Positions 1-8,739 are shown, numbered from the stretch's first letter. The stretch is DNA of 64,000 nt from JAENVT01 sp963720775 (GCA_963720775.1 CAVRGR010000007.1:434001-498000); one strand, 5' to 3'. The notes: generated by a model not told the origin, from the sequence alone. Numbers and translations are program-made.

Positions 1-571
1 TGCCCATGGCAGCGAGCGTCGACGGGCCGGCAATGCCGTCGGTGGGCAGCGGCGGCGTTGCGATCTGGAACGCGCGGACGGCGTCGGCCGTCGGCTTGTC
101 GAACTTTCCGGTGGCACCTGAGGCCGGCAGGTAGCCGTCTTTGCCCAACCTGTCCTGCAGGCACTTCACCGAAGGGCCCGCCGAACCTTCACCGAGGCGC
201 GCGTCGGCCAGGCACAGCGGTGGCGGCGCGGAGTCGACCCCCGAGTAGATGCCCATCTGGGTGAGCGCCAGCGGGCTGGCCACGCCGTCGACTCGAAGTG
301 GCGGGTTGTTGGACTGGAAGATGGCCATCGCCTCGGCGGTCGGTTTGTCGTACTTCTGAGTGAGCGTGGCGTGGTACAGGCCCAACGCGGCAAGCGTGAA
401 CTGCAGGCAGGCGACACTCGAACCGGTCGAGCCGATCACCAGCCCGGCATCGCTGGTGCACCACGCCAGCTCGGGCACATCGGCCTGCGCGCTCGACGAG
501 GTTTGGGTGGTACCGACACCCACCAACAGCGTCGCCAGAACGAGCGTCAGAGCCCCACGCCGCAACTTCAC
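1..571 (-). CDS. Exported peptidoglycan-binding repeat protein (3' end outside window)
   Basis: An unbroken minus-strand reading frame starts at a GTG at 569-571 and runs off the left edge (190 codons visible). The first ~30 residues look like a Sec signal peptide: basic MKLRRG, a hydrophobic stretch, then SSSAQA. Two copies of a PG_binding_1-type module follow (about residues 44-110 and 125-190). Each has the pattern G-S-x-V-x-CLQ, a YDKPTAEAM or FDKPTADAV helix, and an F-Q segment with a short tail ending in DG-x-A. Such modules bind peptidoglycan in wall hydrolases and related exported proteins; any catalytic domain would lie beyond the edge. The start is only 18 bp from the divergent sulfatase start. 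Confidence 0.8.
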   Translation of the reverse strand, partial: MKLRRGALTLVLATLLVGVGTTQTSSSAQADVPELAWCTSDAGLVIGSTGSSVACLQFTLAALGLYHATLTQKYDKPTAEAMAIFQSNNPPLRVDGVASPLALTQMGIYSGVDSAPPPLCLADARLGEGSAGPSVKCLQDRLGKDGYLPASGATGKFDKPTADAVRAFQIATPPLPTDGIAGPSTLAAMG

Positions 572-589
572 CCACGTATTCTGCCGGGA

Positions 590-2059
590 ATGGCTCGCGA
601 CAACGCCGCATCCCCGAACATCCTGCTGATCACCCTTGATCAGTTCCGGGCCGATTGCCTGTCGTGCGCCGGCCACCCGATCGTGCGCACGCCGGCGCTC
701 GACCAGTTGGCGTCGCAGGCGATTCGCTTCACTCGCCACTACTCGCAAGCGGCGCCGTGCTCGCCCGGGCGCGCTGCCCTGTACACCGGCACGTACCAGA
801 TGAACAACCGCGTCGTCGCCAATGGCACGCCGCTCGATACACGGTTCGACAACATCGCCCGCGCTGCTCGGCGTGCGGGCTACGTGCCCGCCTTGCTCGG
901 ATACACCGACCAGGGCGTCGACCCGCGCTTCGTCGACGATCCCTCCGACCCACGACTGTCGACCTACGAGGGAGTGCTGCCCGGCTTCGATCCTGTGCTC
1001 GACATGGGTGGCTGGCAACTCCCCTGGATGACGTGGCTCAACAGTCAGGGTTTCGACTTCGCTGACCCGATCGCGGCGCTTCACCTCGAACACGAGCGAC
1101 CAGCCGAGTTGTCGACCTCCACGTTCCTCACCAACGCGTTCATCGGCTGGCTGGGTGGGCAACATGAGCCGTGGTTCGCTCATCTCTCGTACCTGCGACC
1201 GCATCCTCCGTACAGCGCGGCTGGTGAGTTCTCGACGATGTACGACCCGCACGACTGCCCGCCGCCGATGCCTGTTCCCGCCAACCGCCACCGTTTGTTC
1301 GAGGGCTTGCTCAACAGCCCTGCAGCTGCGCCTTCGGACCCGGAAGACGTCGCCCGCGTGGGTGCCCAGTACTACGGGATGATCAGCGAGGTCGATGCGC
1401 AACTGGGACGCGTGTGGGCGGCGTTGGCGGACAGAGGCGACTGGGACAGCACGGTCATCGTCGTCACGTCGGATCACGGCGAGCAGCTCGGTGATCAGGG
1501 GCTGCTGCAGAAGGCCGGGTACTTCGAGGCGAGCTACGCAATACCGGCGATCGTCCGCGATCCTCGGTTCGGCGCTGTCGGTGTCGTCGACGAGTTCACC
1601 GAGAACGTCGACATCATGCCGACGTTGTGCGAGGCCATGAGCATCGACGTGCCGGCACAGTGCGACGGTTTTCCTCTCACGTCATTTCTCCGAGGAGAAC
1701 GGCCGAGCGCATGGCGAGATGCGGCGTACTACGAGTGGGACTGGCGCGACGTGTTCATACCGCGTGGTGACCACCCGTGGCCGTGGGACCGCCGACTCGA
1801 ACGACAGAACCTGGCGGTGCGCCGCAGCCGTGATCGCGCGTTCGTGCACTTCGGCGACGGATCGTGGCGATGCTTCGATCTGGCGGCCGATCCGACCTGG
1901 CAGACCGAAGTCGACGACCCATCAATCGTTCTCTCCGAGGCTGCCGAGATGTTGAGCTGGCGATCGCGAAACCTGGATCGCACGATGACGGGAATGCTGC
2001 TGCAGGACGGCGGCATCGGTCGGCTACCAGCGCCGATCGTGCCGTCGCCTGTCGGCTGA
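590..2059 (+). CDS. Formylglycine-dependent sulfatase / phosphonate monoester hydrolase family
   Basis: 489 residues. The N-terminus begins with the alkaline-phosphatase-superfamily metal motif ILLITLDQ (about residues 11-18). The nucleophile motif C57-S-P-G-R61 fits the C-x-P-x-R signature in which the Cys is converted to formylglycine by a separate enzyme, not seen here. A second metal motif, TSDHGEQLGDQG, lies near residue 300. The segments around AGHP, YTGTYQMNNR and NGTPLD resemble phosphonate monoester hydrolases/arylsulfatases more than exported polysaccharide sulfatases, and no signal peptide is visible, so a cytoplasmic enzyme is likely. The ATG at 590 is chosen because upstream in-frame codons are arginine-rich and overlap the divergent gene. 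Substrate is not determinable. Confidence 0.85.
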   Translation: MARDNAASPNILLITLDQFRADCLSCAGHPIVRTPALDQLASQAIRFTRHYSQAAPCSPGRAALYTGTYQMNNRVVANGTPLDTRFDNIARAARRAGYVPALLGYTDQGVDPRFVDDPSDPRLSTYEGVLPGFDPVLDMGGWQLPWMTWLNSQGFDFADPIAALHLEHERPAELSTSTFLTNAFIGWLGGQHEPWFAHLSYLRPHPPYSAAGEFSTMYDPHDCPPPMPVPANRHRLFEGLLNSPAAAPSDPEDVARVGAQYYGMISEVDAQLGRVWAALADRGDWDSTVIVVTSDHGEQLGDQGLLQKAGYFEASYAIPAIVRDPRFGAVGVVDEFTENVDIMPTLCEAMSIDVPAQCDGFPLTSFLRGERPSAWRDAAYYEWDWRDVFIPRGDHPWPWDRRLERQNLAVRRSRDRAFVHFGDGSWRCFDLAADPTWQTEVDDPSIVLSEAAEMLSWRSRNLDRTMTGMLLQDGGIGRLPAPIVPSPVG

Positions 2060-2070
2060 GGTCGGGGGTT

Positions 2071-2520
2071 TCAGATCGTGCGGAGGTAGGCGTCGAAGCG
2101 ATCGAAGCTGCTCTGCATCCCGGCCTGTGCCTCGGGGGTGCGATACATCTCGGGCACGTTGGTCTGGCGGATGGTCACCTCGGTTCCCCCGTTGTCCAGA
2201 TCGGCGAACGTGACCGACGTGGTCATGCCCCCTTCGACTTCAGGTTCGCTCCAGACGATCTTGTGTGGCGGATCGATTTCGACGAACACGGCGCGCATCG
2301 GGTATTCGGCCCCGTCGGAGTCGTTCACCATGATCGTCTCGAAGGCACCACCCGGCTTCGGGTCGACGGTGATGTTCTCGATCGGCGTACTGACGCCGAT
2401 CGGTCCCCAGAAGTGGGTGAGGTGTTCTGGAGTGATCATGCACTCGAAGACGAGTTGGCGCGGCGCGTCAAAGGTGCGAGTGAAGGTGACCTCGCCGATC
2501 TGTGTGTTCGTCTCGTTCAC
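2071..2520 (-). CDS. SRPBCC/AHSA1-type protein, partner of ArsR regulator
   Basis: 149 residues from a GTG that overlaps the TGA of the upstream arsR-type gene by 4 nt (GTGA), indicating translational coupling. The sequence has the START/AHA1 signature: FTRTFDAPRQLVFECM, then TPEHLTHFWGP, a W-S-E-P strand and a C-terminal helix SSFDRFDAYL. Such proteins form a helix-grip hydrophobic pocket. Pairs of an ArsR repressor and an AHSA1-like protein are common in actinobacteria, and the second protein is often suspected to bind a ligand linked to the regulator; that role is inference. Confidence 0.85.
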   Translation of the reverse strand: MNETNTQIGEVTFTRTFDAPRQLVFECMITPEHLTHFWGPIGVSTPIENITVDPKPGGAFETIMVNDSDGAEYPMRAVFVEIDPPHKIVWSEPEVEGGMTTSVTFADLDNGGTEVTIRQTNVPEMYRTPEAQAGMQSSFDRFDAYLRTI

Positions 2521-2909
2521 GGTTGGTTCTCCTTGTTCGTTGTCTGCTGGCTCTTCTGGATGTTGCGAAGATGTTCTTCGAGTCGACCGAAGCGATCGGC
2601 CCACACGCGTCGGTGTTGGTCGATCCAGTCGATCGCGTTGTCGAGCTGCGCCGCTTCGAGACGGCATGGTCGGTATTGCGCATCTCGTCCGCGACTGATC
2701 AGCCCGGCGCGCTCGAGCACTTTGAGATGCTTCGACACTGCCTGCAGCGTCATCTGAAACGGCTCGGCCAGCTCGTTGACCGTGGCCTCCCGAGTGGCTA
2801 ATCGGGCGAGGATCGCCCGACGGGTCGGATCGGCAAGAGCGGCGAAGGTCAAGCTGAGCTGGTCTGTTTCCACGGGCAATTTCTTGGGTTCTAGGTGCTT
2901 ATTCAACAT
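2517..2909 (-). CDS. ArsR-family winged-helix transcriptional regulator
   Basis: 130 residues. The winged-helix domain lies at about residues 20-95: LTFAALADPTRRAILARL, then NELAEPFQMTLQAVSKHLKVL as the recognition helix-turn-helix, and a wing ending SRGRDAQYRPCRLE. The metal-binding CxC of classical ArsR is absent, placing it in the self-sufficient ArsR plus SRPBCC type. It heads a two-gene operon and its start codon adjoins a perfect inverted repeat, suggesting autorepression. Confidence 0.9.
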   Translation of the reverse strand: MLNKHLEPKKLPVETDQLSLTFAALADPTRRAILARLATREATVNELAEPFQMTLQAVSKHLKVLERAGLISRGRDAQYRPCRLEAAQLDNAIDWIDQHRRVWADRFGRLEEHLRNIQKSQQTTNKENQP

Positions 2910-2910
2910 T

Positions 2911-2926
2911 CTAGTTGTTCAACTAG
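2911..2926. promoter_or_regulatory. Candidate ArsR operator (perfect 7-2-7 inverted repeat)
   Basis: The sequence ctagttgttcaactag is a perfect palindrome with a 2-nt spacer, just upstream of the arsR-type ATG (2907-2909). A further half-site-like tagttga follows at 2928-2934. The AT-rich position in otherwise high-GC DNA fits an autoregulatory operator; binding itself is inferred. Confidence 0.6.
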
Positions 2927-3019
2927 ATAGTTGATTATGCGGTACGGCCCAGAGGTTGTCAAGACCCCAATCGTCAGCGCGATCGCGCAGGATCGTCGAC
3001 GCCGACGGCTGGTACGTCT

Positions 3020-4363
3020 CTAGCTCCTCCGGTCGTATTCGACGGTGCCGTCGGCAGCGATGTTCTTGATCAATGGAACATCCACCGAGCGTGTCGACGA
3101 GACGCGACCTTCGAGGAGCTCGGCGATGTCTTCAGGGAACAGGCGCAGGATGCTCGACACCACCAGTTGCTCCTCGGTACCCAAGAAGCATCGATTGGCG
3201 TCGGTCACCGAACGCAGCCGGTTGGCGATGCTGCCGAGCACCTCGTCGCCGGATTGGCCGTTGCAGATTGCCGCGAGATCCGCTGTGATCGCCAGTGAGC
3301 CCTGCTTGCACGGCGGGCACTGGCCGCACGACTCGACTGCAAGAAACCGCGAGAGCTCATGGGCGACCACACCCATGTTGACCGAATCGTCGTACACGGC
3401 GAAGCCAGCGGCGCCCAGTCCTGATCCTCGTGCTGCGAAGTCCTCGTAGGTCAGAGGAGTGTCGAATGCGTCGGCGGGAAGTACGGAGTTCGACACGCCC
3501 GAGAACGCTGCCTTGAAGTGCCGGCCCGGCAGCGGCCCGCCGCACAGCTCCAGCACCGTCGAGAACGGCGTGCCCATCTCCACCTCGTGCACACCGGGGC
3601 GGACGACATCGCCGACGACGGTGGCAACGACGGTGCCGGGGGAAGCGCTGGTGCCCACGGATCGGTACCACTCGACGCCATTGGCCATGATGTGTGCGGC
3701 CGACGCCAGCGTTTCGACGTTGTTGACCGCCGTCGGGTTGGAGTCACCGCGGGCCGACACAGGACGGGAGCCGGCCTCCCACCCGATCGCCGAGTCGGTG
3801 GCGAACAACCCGAGTTCGTACGGAGGCAGAAGTCGCGGCAGCGGGTCGCGGCCTTCGATGACCTCGAGGAGTGCCTTCTCTTCGCCGTAGAGGTAGTCGT
3901 CGGGGCCCTCGACGATGTTGACGCTGAGCTCTTGCAGCAAGCCGGTTCGACTGAGCTCGACAGCTGCCCGCGTCAGCGCCTGCACTTCGCGCTGGTACGA
4001 GCGCTTCGTCGCCAGGTACACGGTGCCTGCACCAACCGCCAGCGCGGCGATGGCCGCTCCTTCGACGATGCGATATGGGTCGGCACGGATCAACGTGCGG
4101 TCTTTGAACGTCGCCGGCTCACCCTCGGCAGCGTTGGCGACGACGAATCGCAAACCGGTTCCACCGTCACGAACCGACGCCCACTTGCGCCCGGTCGGGA
4201 AGCCCGCGCCACCACGGCCGCGCAGGCCGGCCGCGGTGATGACGTCGATCGTCGCCACGTCGCCGATGCGGAGGGAGTGTTCGAGCCCACGCCCGCCACT
4301 GTCGGCGAGGTACTCGTCGACGCTTTCGATCGGCGAATCTGGTAGCAGGTAGTGGCGCGTCAA
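3020..4363 (-). CDS. Stand-alone NuoF/FdsB-like NADH-binding flavoprotein
   Basis: 447 residues if started at the TTG at 4361-4363; upstream in-frame codons are arginine/proline-rich and overlap a small gene, so the longer frame is not used. It has the complex I 51-kDa features in order: the FMN/NADH loop GLRGRGGAGFPTGRKW (about residue 45), the YLYGEEKALLEVIEG segment, an SLBB-like region, and the C-terminal 4Fe-4S motif ESCGQCPPCKQG with a later Cys in RCFLGTEEQ. No other complex I or formate dehydrogenase subunits are adjacent, so it may be a soluble NADH diaphorase serving an unknown partner. Confidence 0.85.
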   Translation of the reverse strand: MTRHYLLPDSPIESVDEYLADSGGRGLEHSLRIGDVATIDVITAAGLRGRGGAGFPTGRKWASVRDGGTGLRFVVANAAEGEPATFKDRTLIRADPYRIVEGAAIAALAVGAGTVYLATKRSYQREVQALTRAAVELSRTGLLQELSVNIVEGPDDYLYGEEKALLEVIEGRDPLPRLLPPYELGLFATDSAIGWEAGSRPVSARGDSNPTAVNNVETLASAAHIMANGVEWYRSVGTSASPGTVVATVVGDVVRPGVHEVEMGTPFSTVLELCGGPLPGRHFKAAFSGVSNSVLPADAFDTPLTYEDFAARGSGLGAAGFAVYDDSVNMGVVAHELSRFLAVESCGQCPPCKQGSLAITADLAAICNGQSGDEVLGSIANRLRSVTDANRCFLGTEEQLVVSSILRLFPEDIAELLEGRVSSTRSVDVPLIKNIAADGTVEYDRRS

Positions 4364-4379
4364 CGCGGCAGCCTGCCGA

Positions 4380-4490
4380 CTAACCGAGCGGTGGGCGCTT
4401 GTCCTTCTTCTCGCGCTTGGCCTCGCGCTTTTCCTTGAGTGTCTTTCCGGCCTTCTTGGGCGAGGACTTCTGTGGTGTCTTGCTGGGCAT
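4380..4490 (-). CDS. Very basic 36-residue protein of unknown function
   Basis: ATG at 4488-4490, preceded by a strong ribosome site (AGGAGGG), and closed by TAG at 4380-4382. The product is MPSKTPQKSSPKKAG followed by a helix-prone run of alternating Lys, Arg, Glu and Ala; about 14 of 36 residues are Lys. It lies between the cupin gene and the NuoF-like gene on the same strand. The good ribosome site and biased composition favour a real gene, perhaps a nucleic-acid-associated peptide, but the function is unknown. Confidence 0.65.
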   Translation of the reverse strand: MPSKTPQKSSPKKAGKTLKEKREAKREKKDKRPPLG

Positions 4491-4538
4491 GGAGCCCTCC
4501 TCAAAGCGGTATCGAAGGCCGACCCTAGCAGCGCGCGG

Positions 4539-5069
4539 TCAGGTAGCGAACCCGCCCGGCATGCTCGTTTCATGACCTTCGGAGATGCCGAGACGGCGGA
4601 TGTCGGTGGCCCGATCCGGGTACGCGGCAAGCAGATCGTCGGCCCTGCCGCCCTCGAAGCACGTGCCGGTGAAGCCGGGCCCCATGGTGCATCCGAACAG
4701 CGCCCAGCGACCCCCGTAAACCAGTTCGCCGGCCTGCCAGACACCGGCAGGGATCACGAGTTGCACGCGTTGCCCGGCGAGCAGATCCGAGCCCATGATC
4801 ACTTCTTCGGACGAGCCGTCAGGATGCAGCAGGATCAGGCGCATCGGGTCACCGCGGTAGAAGTGCCAGACCTCGTCGAAGGTCAGCCGGTGGAACAGGG
4901 AGCGACTCGGTGGATCGACGCTGTAGAGACCGATCATCGCCGTACCGACCGGTCCGCCGGTCGCGGTCTCGGCCGTACTGCGATACGTGCTGACGAACAA
5001 CGTCGCCTCGACGGGCAACGGCGTCATGCCCAGGTGGTCGACCAGTTGCTGGACGGTTGGGTCGATCAT
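4539..5069 (-). CDS. Cupin_5 (DUF985) family protein
   Basis: 176 residues with DUF985 cupin hallmarks: STYRSTAE, AMIGLYSV, FHRLTFDEVWHFYRGDP, VIMGSDLLAGQRVQLVIPAGVWQAGE, and FGCTMGPGFTGTCFEGGRAD at the end. The family adopts a small jelly-roll barrel and its substrates are mostly unknown. The ATG overlaps the TGA of the upstream amidase gene by 4 nt, so the two are probably co-translated. Confidence 0.85.
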   Translation of the reverse strand: MIDPTVQQLVDHLGMTPLPVEATLFVSTYRSTAETATGGPVGTAMIGLYSVDPPSRSLFHRLTFDEVWHFYRGDPMRLILLHPDGSSEEVIMGSDLLAGQRVQLVIPAGVWQAGELVYGGRWALFGCTMGPGFTGTCFEGGRADDLLAAYPDRATDIRRLGISEGHETSMPGGFAT

Positions 5070-6487
5070 CGGTCGAGCGTCGTCTCGTAGGCCTGGGCAA
5101 CGCGCAGCAGTTCGATGTCACCGCGTGGACGACCGATCAGCTGCATGCCCATCGGCAAGCCACGTTGGTCGAATCCCACCGGCACGCTGATCGCCGGCAA
5201 GCCGGCGAACGTCGCGTACGACGTGACCTCCATCCACCGGTGGTAGGTGTCCATCTCGCGGTTGCCGATCCGTTGCGGCCATCGCTCGCCAACCTCGAAC
5301 GGCCACACCTGGGCGGTGGGAAGTGCCAGCACATCGAAACGGTCGAACAGGGCCGTGATGCTGGCGAAGAACAGGGTGCGATCGACCGATGCCCGGCTGA
5401 GCTGCGCACCGGTGACGCGCGATCCGTTGTCGATCTCCCAGAGCGCTTCCGGTTTGATCAGGTCGCGACGGGTGGGATCGGTGATCAGCGGCGACAGGGC
5501 GGCCGCGACCAGGACATGACGCCACACGATCCACGCGTCCCACACTCGCTCGGCAGACATCGAGAACGAAGTCGGCTCTACGGAGCAGCCGCTCGCTTCC
5601 ATCCTCTGCAACGCGGCGTTGCAGCAATCGAGGATGCCGGGTTCCATGGCCAGGTGGCCGTCGAGGTCACCGAGCCAGCCCACGCGCGTTCCAATCGGTT
5701 CGTCGTGCAGTGTCTGCCGGGCATCGGCAACGGTCGCGAATTCGTCGATATGGCCCGACAGCGACAGCGGCGAGCCGGGATGATAGCCGGCTTGCGTGCC
5801 GAGCAGCAGAGCGATGTCCAACACCGTGCGACCCATCGGGCCCTCGGTGCCGAGTTGAGCGAGGTACGCATCGCGCTCGGGCAAGTTGGGCACCCGCCCC
5901 TGGCTCGGCCGGAACCCGAACACGTTGTTCCATGCCGCCGGGTTGCGCAGTGAACCCATGTAGTCACTGCCGTCTGCCACGGGCAACAGGTGCTTGGCCA
6001 GCCCGACGGCAGCGCCACCACTGCTGCCGCCTGCAGTACGCGACAGATCGAACGGATTGCGCGTGGTGCCGAACACGTCGTTGAACGTGTGGGAGCCAAG
6101 ACCGAACTCGGGAACGTTGGTCTTGCCGATGACGATGCATCCGGCATCTTTCATCCTGCTCACCATCAAGCAATCGAAGTCGGGAATGAAGTGTTCGAGC
6201 AGGCGCGATCCCATCGTCATGGGCAAGCCCTTGACCGGCGCGAGATCCTTGATGGCCTGCGGGATACCGTGCATCCAGCCGCACGAGACGCCTCCAGCTA
6301 TCTCCTCGTCGCGCTGTGCCGCTTCCCCCAGGAGATCATCGCGGTCGCGTCTGCTCACGATGGCATTGATCGCCGGATTCTCCTGGTCGATGCGATCGAG
6401 ATAGGCAGCCATCACCTCGCGGCACGACACGTCGCGGCGATGGATCGACTCCGACAGATCTGCGGCTGAGAGCTCGGTGATCTCCAC
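5066..6487 (-). CDS. Amidase signature family hydrolase
   Basis: 473 residues starting at GTG. Amidase-signature catalytic elements are present: the Lys in GIPQAIKDLAPV (about residue 79) and the Ser-rich stretch SRTAGGSSGGAAVGLA carrying the cis-Ser and nucleophile Ser, followed by ADGSDYMGSLRNPA. The C-terminal FAGLPAISVPVGF segment is also typical. Length fits monomeric aryl/aliphatic amidases rather than GatA, since no gatB/gatC is adjacent. It is translationally coupled to the cupin gene downstream. Substrate unknown. Confidence 0.9.
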   Translation of the reverse strand: MEITELSAADLSESIHRRDVSCREVMAAYLDRIDQENPAINAIVSRRDRDDLLGEAAQRDEEIAGGVSCGWMHGIPQAIKDLAPVKGLPMTMGSRLLEHFIPDFDCLMVSRMKDAGCIVIGKTNVPEFGLGSHTFNDVFGTTRNPFDLSRTAGGSSGGAAVGLAKHLLPVADGSDYMGSLRNPAAWNNVFGFRPSQGRVPNLPERDAYLAQLGTEGPMGRTVLDIALLLGTQAGYHPGSPLSLSGHIDEFATVADARQTLHDEPIGTRVGWLGDLDGHLAMEPGILDCCNAALQRMEASGCSVEPTSFSMSAERVWDAWIVWRHVLVAAALSPLITDPTRRDLIKPEALWEIDNGSRVTGAQLSRASVDRTLFFASITALFDRFDVLALPTAQVWPFEVGERWPQRIGNREMDTYHRWMEVTSYATFAGLPAISVPVGFDQRGLPMGMQLIGRPRGDIELLRVAQAYETTLDR

Positions 6488-6576
6488 CGCTGAAGCCTGT
6501 CATGCGCAGGTTTGGCGAACCTGGTCGGTCGGGTACTGAGTTGCGGTTGAATCATCCGAACCCAGGAGGCAGAAAC

Positions 6577-7020
6577 ATGACTGCAGTCACCGCCAGCGCG
6601 TCCGTGGTGATCGATGCGCCGCGTCAACGCGTGTGGGAAGCACTCACGGATCCGGAGCTCGTCCGCGAGTACTTCATGGGCGCCGAGGTTGCCAGTGATT
6701 GGCAGGTCGGGCATCCGATCACGTTCAAGGGAATGTGGAAGGACAAGCCGTTCGAGGACAAAGGTGAGATCCTCACCTTCGACCCCCAGAAAGCGATGAG
6801 CTACTCGCACTGGAGCCCGCTGAGCGGAACCGACGACACACCCGACAACTACCACGTCGTTCACATCGCGCTCGACGACTCCGCAGACGGCACCAGGGTG
6901 ACGCTCGAACAGTCGAACCTCAACGGCAAGGTCACCGACGCCGACAAGAAGAGCCGCGACGACTACGAGCGGAACTGGCAAGGGGTTCTCGAAGGATTGA
7001 AGAAGGTCTCCGAGGCGTGA
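6577..7020 (+). CDS. SRPBCC/AHSA1 domain protein
   Basis: 147 residues from an ATG preceded by AGGAGG at 6564-6569. The sequence shows VVIDAPRQRVWEALTDPELVREYFMG, a typical AHSA1 start, then W-K-D-K-P strands, and a C-terminal helix YERNWQGVLEGLKKV. It is predicted to be a small cytosolic ligand-binding or stress-related protein. It sits 13 bp upstream of a DinB-like gene on the same strand, so the two may be co-transcribed. Confidence 0.85.
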   Translation: MTAVTASASVVIDAPRQRVWEALTDPELVREYFMGAEVASDWQVGHPITFKGMWKDKPFEDKGEILTFDPQKAMSYSHWSPLSGTDDTPDNYHVVHIALDDSADGTRVTLEQSNLNGKVTDADKKSRDDYERNWQGVLEGLKKVSEA

Positions 7021-7033
7021 CGAGAATGCCGTC

Positions 7034-7618
7034 ATGGAGATACGCACGGATCGGGTAGGTGTGCTGGTCGACCAGCTCGTCGACTCGAAGAACCTGTCGG
7101 CCGAACGTCTTGGCGGCCTCACAGCCGACGAGTACCTCTGGGAGCCGTACGGCGGCATGTGGTCCGTTCGCCGGCGCGCCGAGGCGACCACCCCGAACGC
7201 CTTCGGCCCCGGTGACTGGGTGCTCGACCTCGACACGTCGATCAGCCCGTTCGATGCCGGGCCGTTGAGCACCATTGCCTGGCGGGTTGGCCACCTCCTG
7301 TCCGGATTCGCCGGACGTTGGGAGTGGACGTTCGGCGGGCGCACCATCGATCCGAAGCTGGTGGTCGAGTTCTCCCCCGATCCCGACGTCGCCTTGAACA
7401 GCCTCTGGGGATGGGTCGATCGGTGGGCCGCGTCCGTCGAGTCGATGACCGATGAGCAACTCGACGTCCCGGGCTTCGGCGCCTACCCCTATGGCCTCGA
7501 CCCGGAGATCCCCTTCATCGGGATCGTTCGCTGGACCAACCGCGAGCTCATCCATCACCTCGCCGAGGTCGCGCTGATGCGCGACTTCTATGCAGCTACC
7601 GCCGCGACGGGCGGATGA
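7034..7618 (+). CDS. DinB-like (DinB_2 superfamily) protein
   Basis: 194 residues. A four-helix-bundle DinB-like arrangement is suggested by the N-terminal LVDQLVDSKNLSAERLGGLTADEYLWEP, the central PLSTIAWRVGHLL with a conserved His, and the C-terminal RELIHHLAEVALMRDFY. In this superfamily, three His residues bind a metal, and some members are thiol-dependent transferases. Follows the SRPBCC gene closely; its 3' end overlaps the convergent dehydrogenase gene by 23 nt. Confidence 0.75.
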   Translation: MEIRTDRVGVLVDQLVDSKNLSAERLGGLTADEYLWEPYGGMWSVRRRAEATTPNAFGPGDWVLDLDTSISPFDAGPLSTIAWRVGHLLSGFAGRWEWTFGGRTIDPKLVVEFSPDPDVALNSLWGWVDRWAASVESMTDEQLDVPGFGAYPYGLDPEIPFIGIVRWTNRELIHHLAEVALMRDFYAATAATGG

Positions 7619-8739
7619 GGAACTTCTGCCCGGTCGCCTGCCGGGCGTACGTCTTGATGGACTCGAGACCGAGCGCGCCGGCCAGCGAGACCTCGTCGGT
7701 GTAGTGGCTGGCGAAGGTCGTCGTCAGTTCGGCCACCACCCGGTTGCGCAAGCGGTCGACGCCCGCCGCGCCGAGCCTGCCGAGGAACGGGGTGAGCAAC
7801 CAGCCGCCGATGCCCCAGACCAGGCCGAAGTTGCGGTTGAACTCGGTCGGCCCTCGATCGAGCCCGCCATAGATGTACACCTGCTTGTGTACGTTCGACC
7901 CGTAGCGGCTGTACTCAGTGGCATTGGCGTTGATCGCCGCCTCCATGCACGCCAGGATCTGGCCCGCCTGGCGGCCGCCGCCGATCGCATCGAAAGCGAT
8001 CGTTGCGCCCGTGTCGACGAGAGCGTTGGTGAGATCGTCCATGAACGAATCCGCACTGGAGTTGCACACATGGGTTGCACCGATGCCGAAGAGCAGTTCG
8101 GCTTGTTCGGGCCGGCGCACGATGTTGACGAGGGGCACGCCGTCGGCCAGGCAGATCTTCTGCAGCATCTGGCCCAGGTTCGACGCGGCCGCCGTGTGCA
8201 CCAAGCCGGTGTGACCCTCCATCCTCATCGTCTCGACCATCCCCAGGGCGGTGAGCGGGTTGACGAAGCACGATGCCGCATCGGCCGGGTCGGTACCTTC
8301 GGGCAGCAGCAGGCACATTGCCGCTGGGAGACAGCGGAACTCGGAGTAGGTCGCGCCGCCGATGATCGCCACCGTTCGGCCGAGCAGTTCCTGCGACTCG
8401 GGCGACGAGCCGGCTGCGACAACTGTGCCGGCACCCTCGTTGCCGACCGGCATCGAGTTGCCGGCGCGTGCCGCAAGACCGCGGCATGGTTTGAGGCGGG
8501 ATCGTCGCCGTCACGACGGGGTCGTCTGCCGAACCACTCGAGGTCACCGTATCGAGATCGGCCGAGGCCAACAGCAGCCCGAGGTCGGACGGGTTGATCG
8601 GCGCGGCCTCGATCTGCACCAGCACCTCGTGTGGAAGCGGCTCGGGTACCTCTACCGAGGCAAGCGACAACTCCAGTCGGCCGTCGCCGGTGACCAGTGA
8701 TCGGAGCTGTCGCATCGTGGCGGGAACGTCGTTCGGCAT
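7596..8739 (-). pseudogene. Zinc-type (MDR) alcohol dehydrogenase, interrupted by one frameshift near 8483
   Basis: The N-terminal part begins at ATG 8739 with a GroES-like domain (VEVPEPLPHEVLVQIEAAPI) and reads to about ATIPPQTM. Translation then has to change frame near 8481-8487 to continue with RGLAARAGNSMPVGNEGAG and the rest of the MDR fold to 7596. The downstream part has a Rossmann-like section (LVHTAAASNLGQMLQK, then VVNIVRRPEQAELLFGIG-like) and AFDAIGGGRQAGQILACMEA. No catalytic-zinc Cys/His set was obvious, so it may be a quinone-reductase-like member. Either the gene is inactivated or the sequence has an indel error; together the parts would give about 380 residues, a normal length. 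Confidence 0.75.

Noticed and set aside
1864..2757. 297-codon plus-strand frame
   Set aside because: Arginine- and aspartate-rich product with no domain, opposite to the recognised SRPBCC and ArsR genes.
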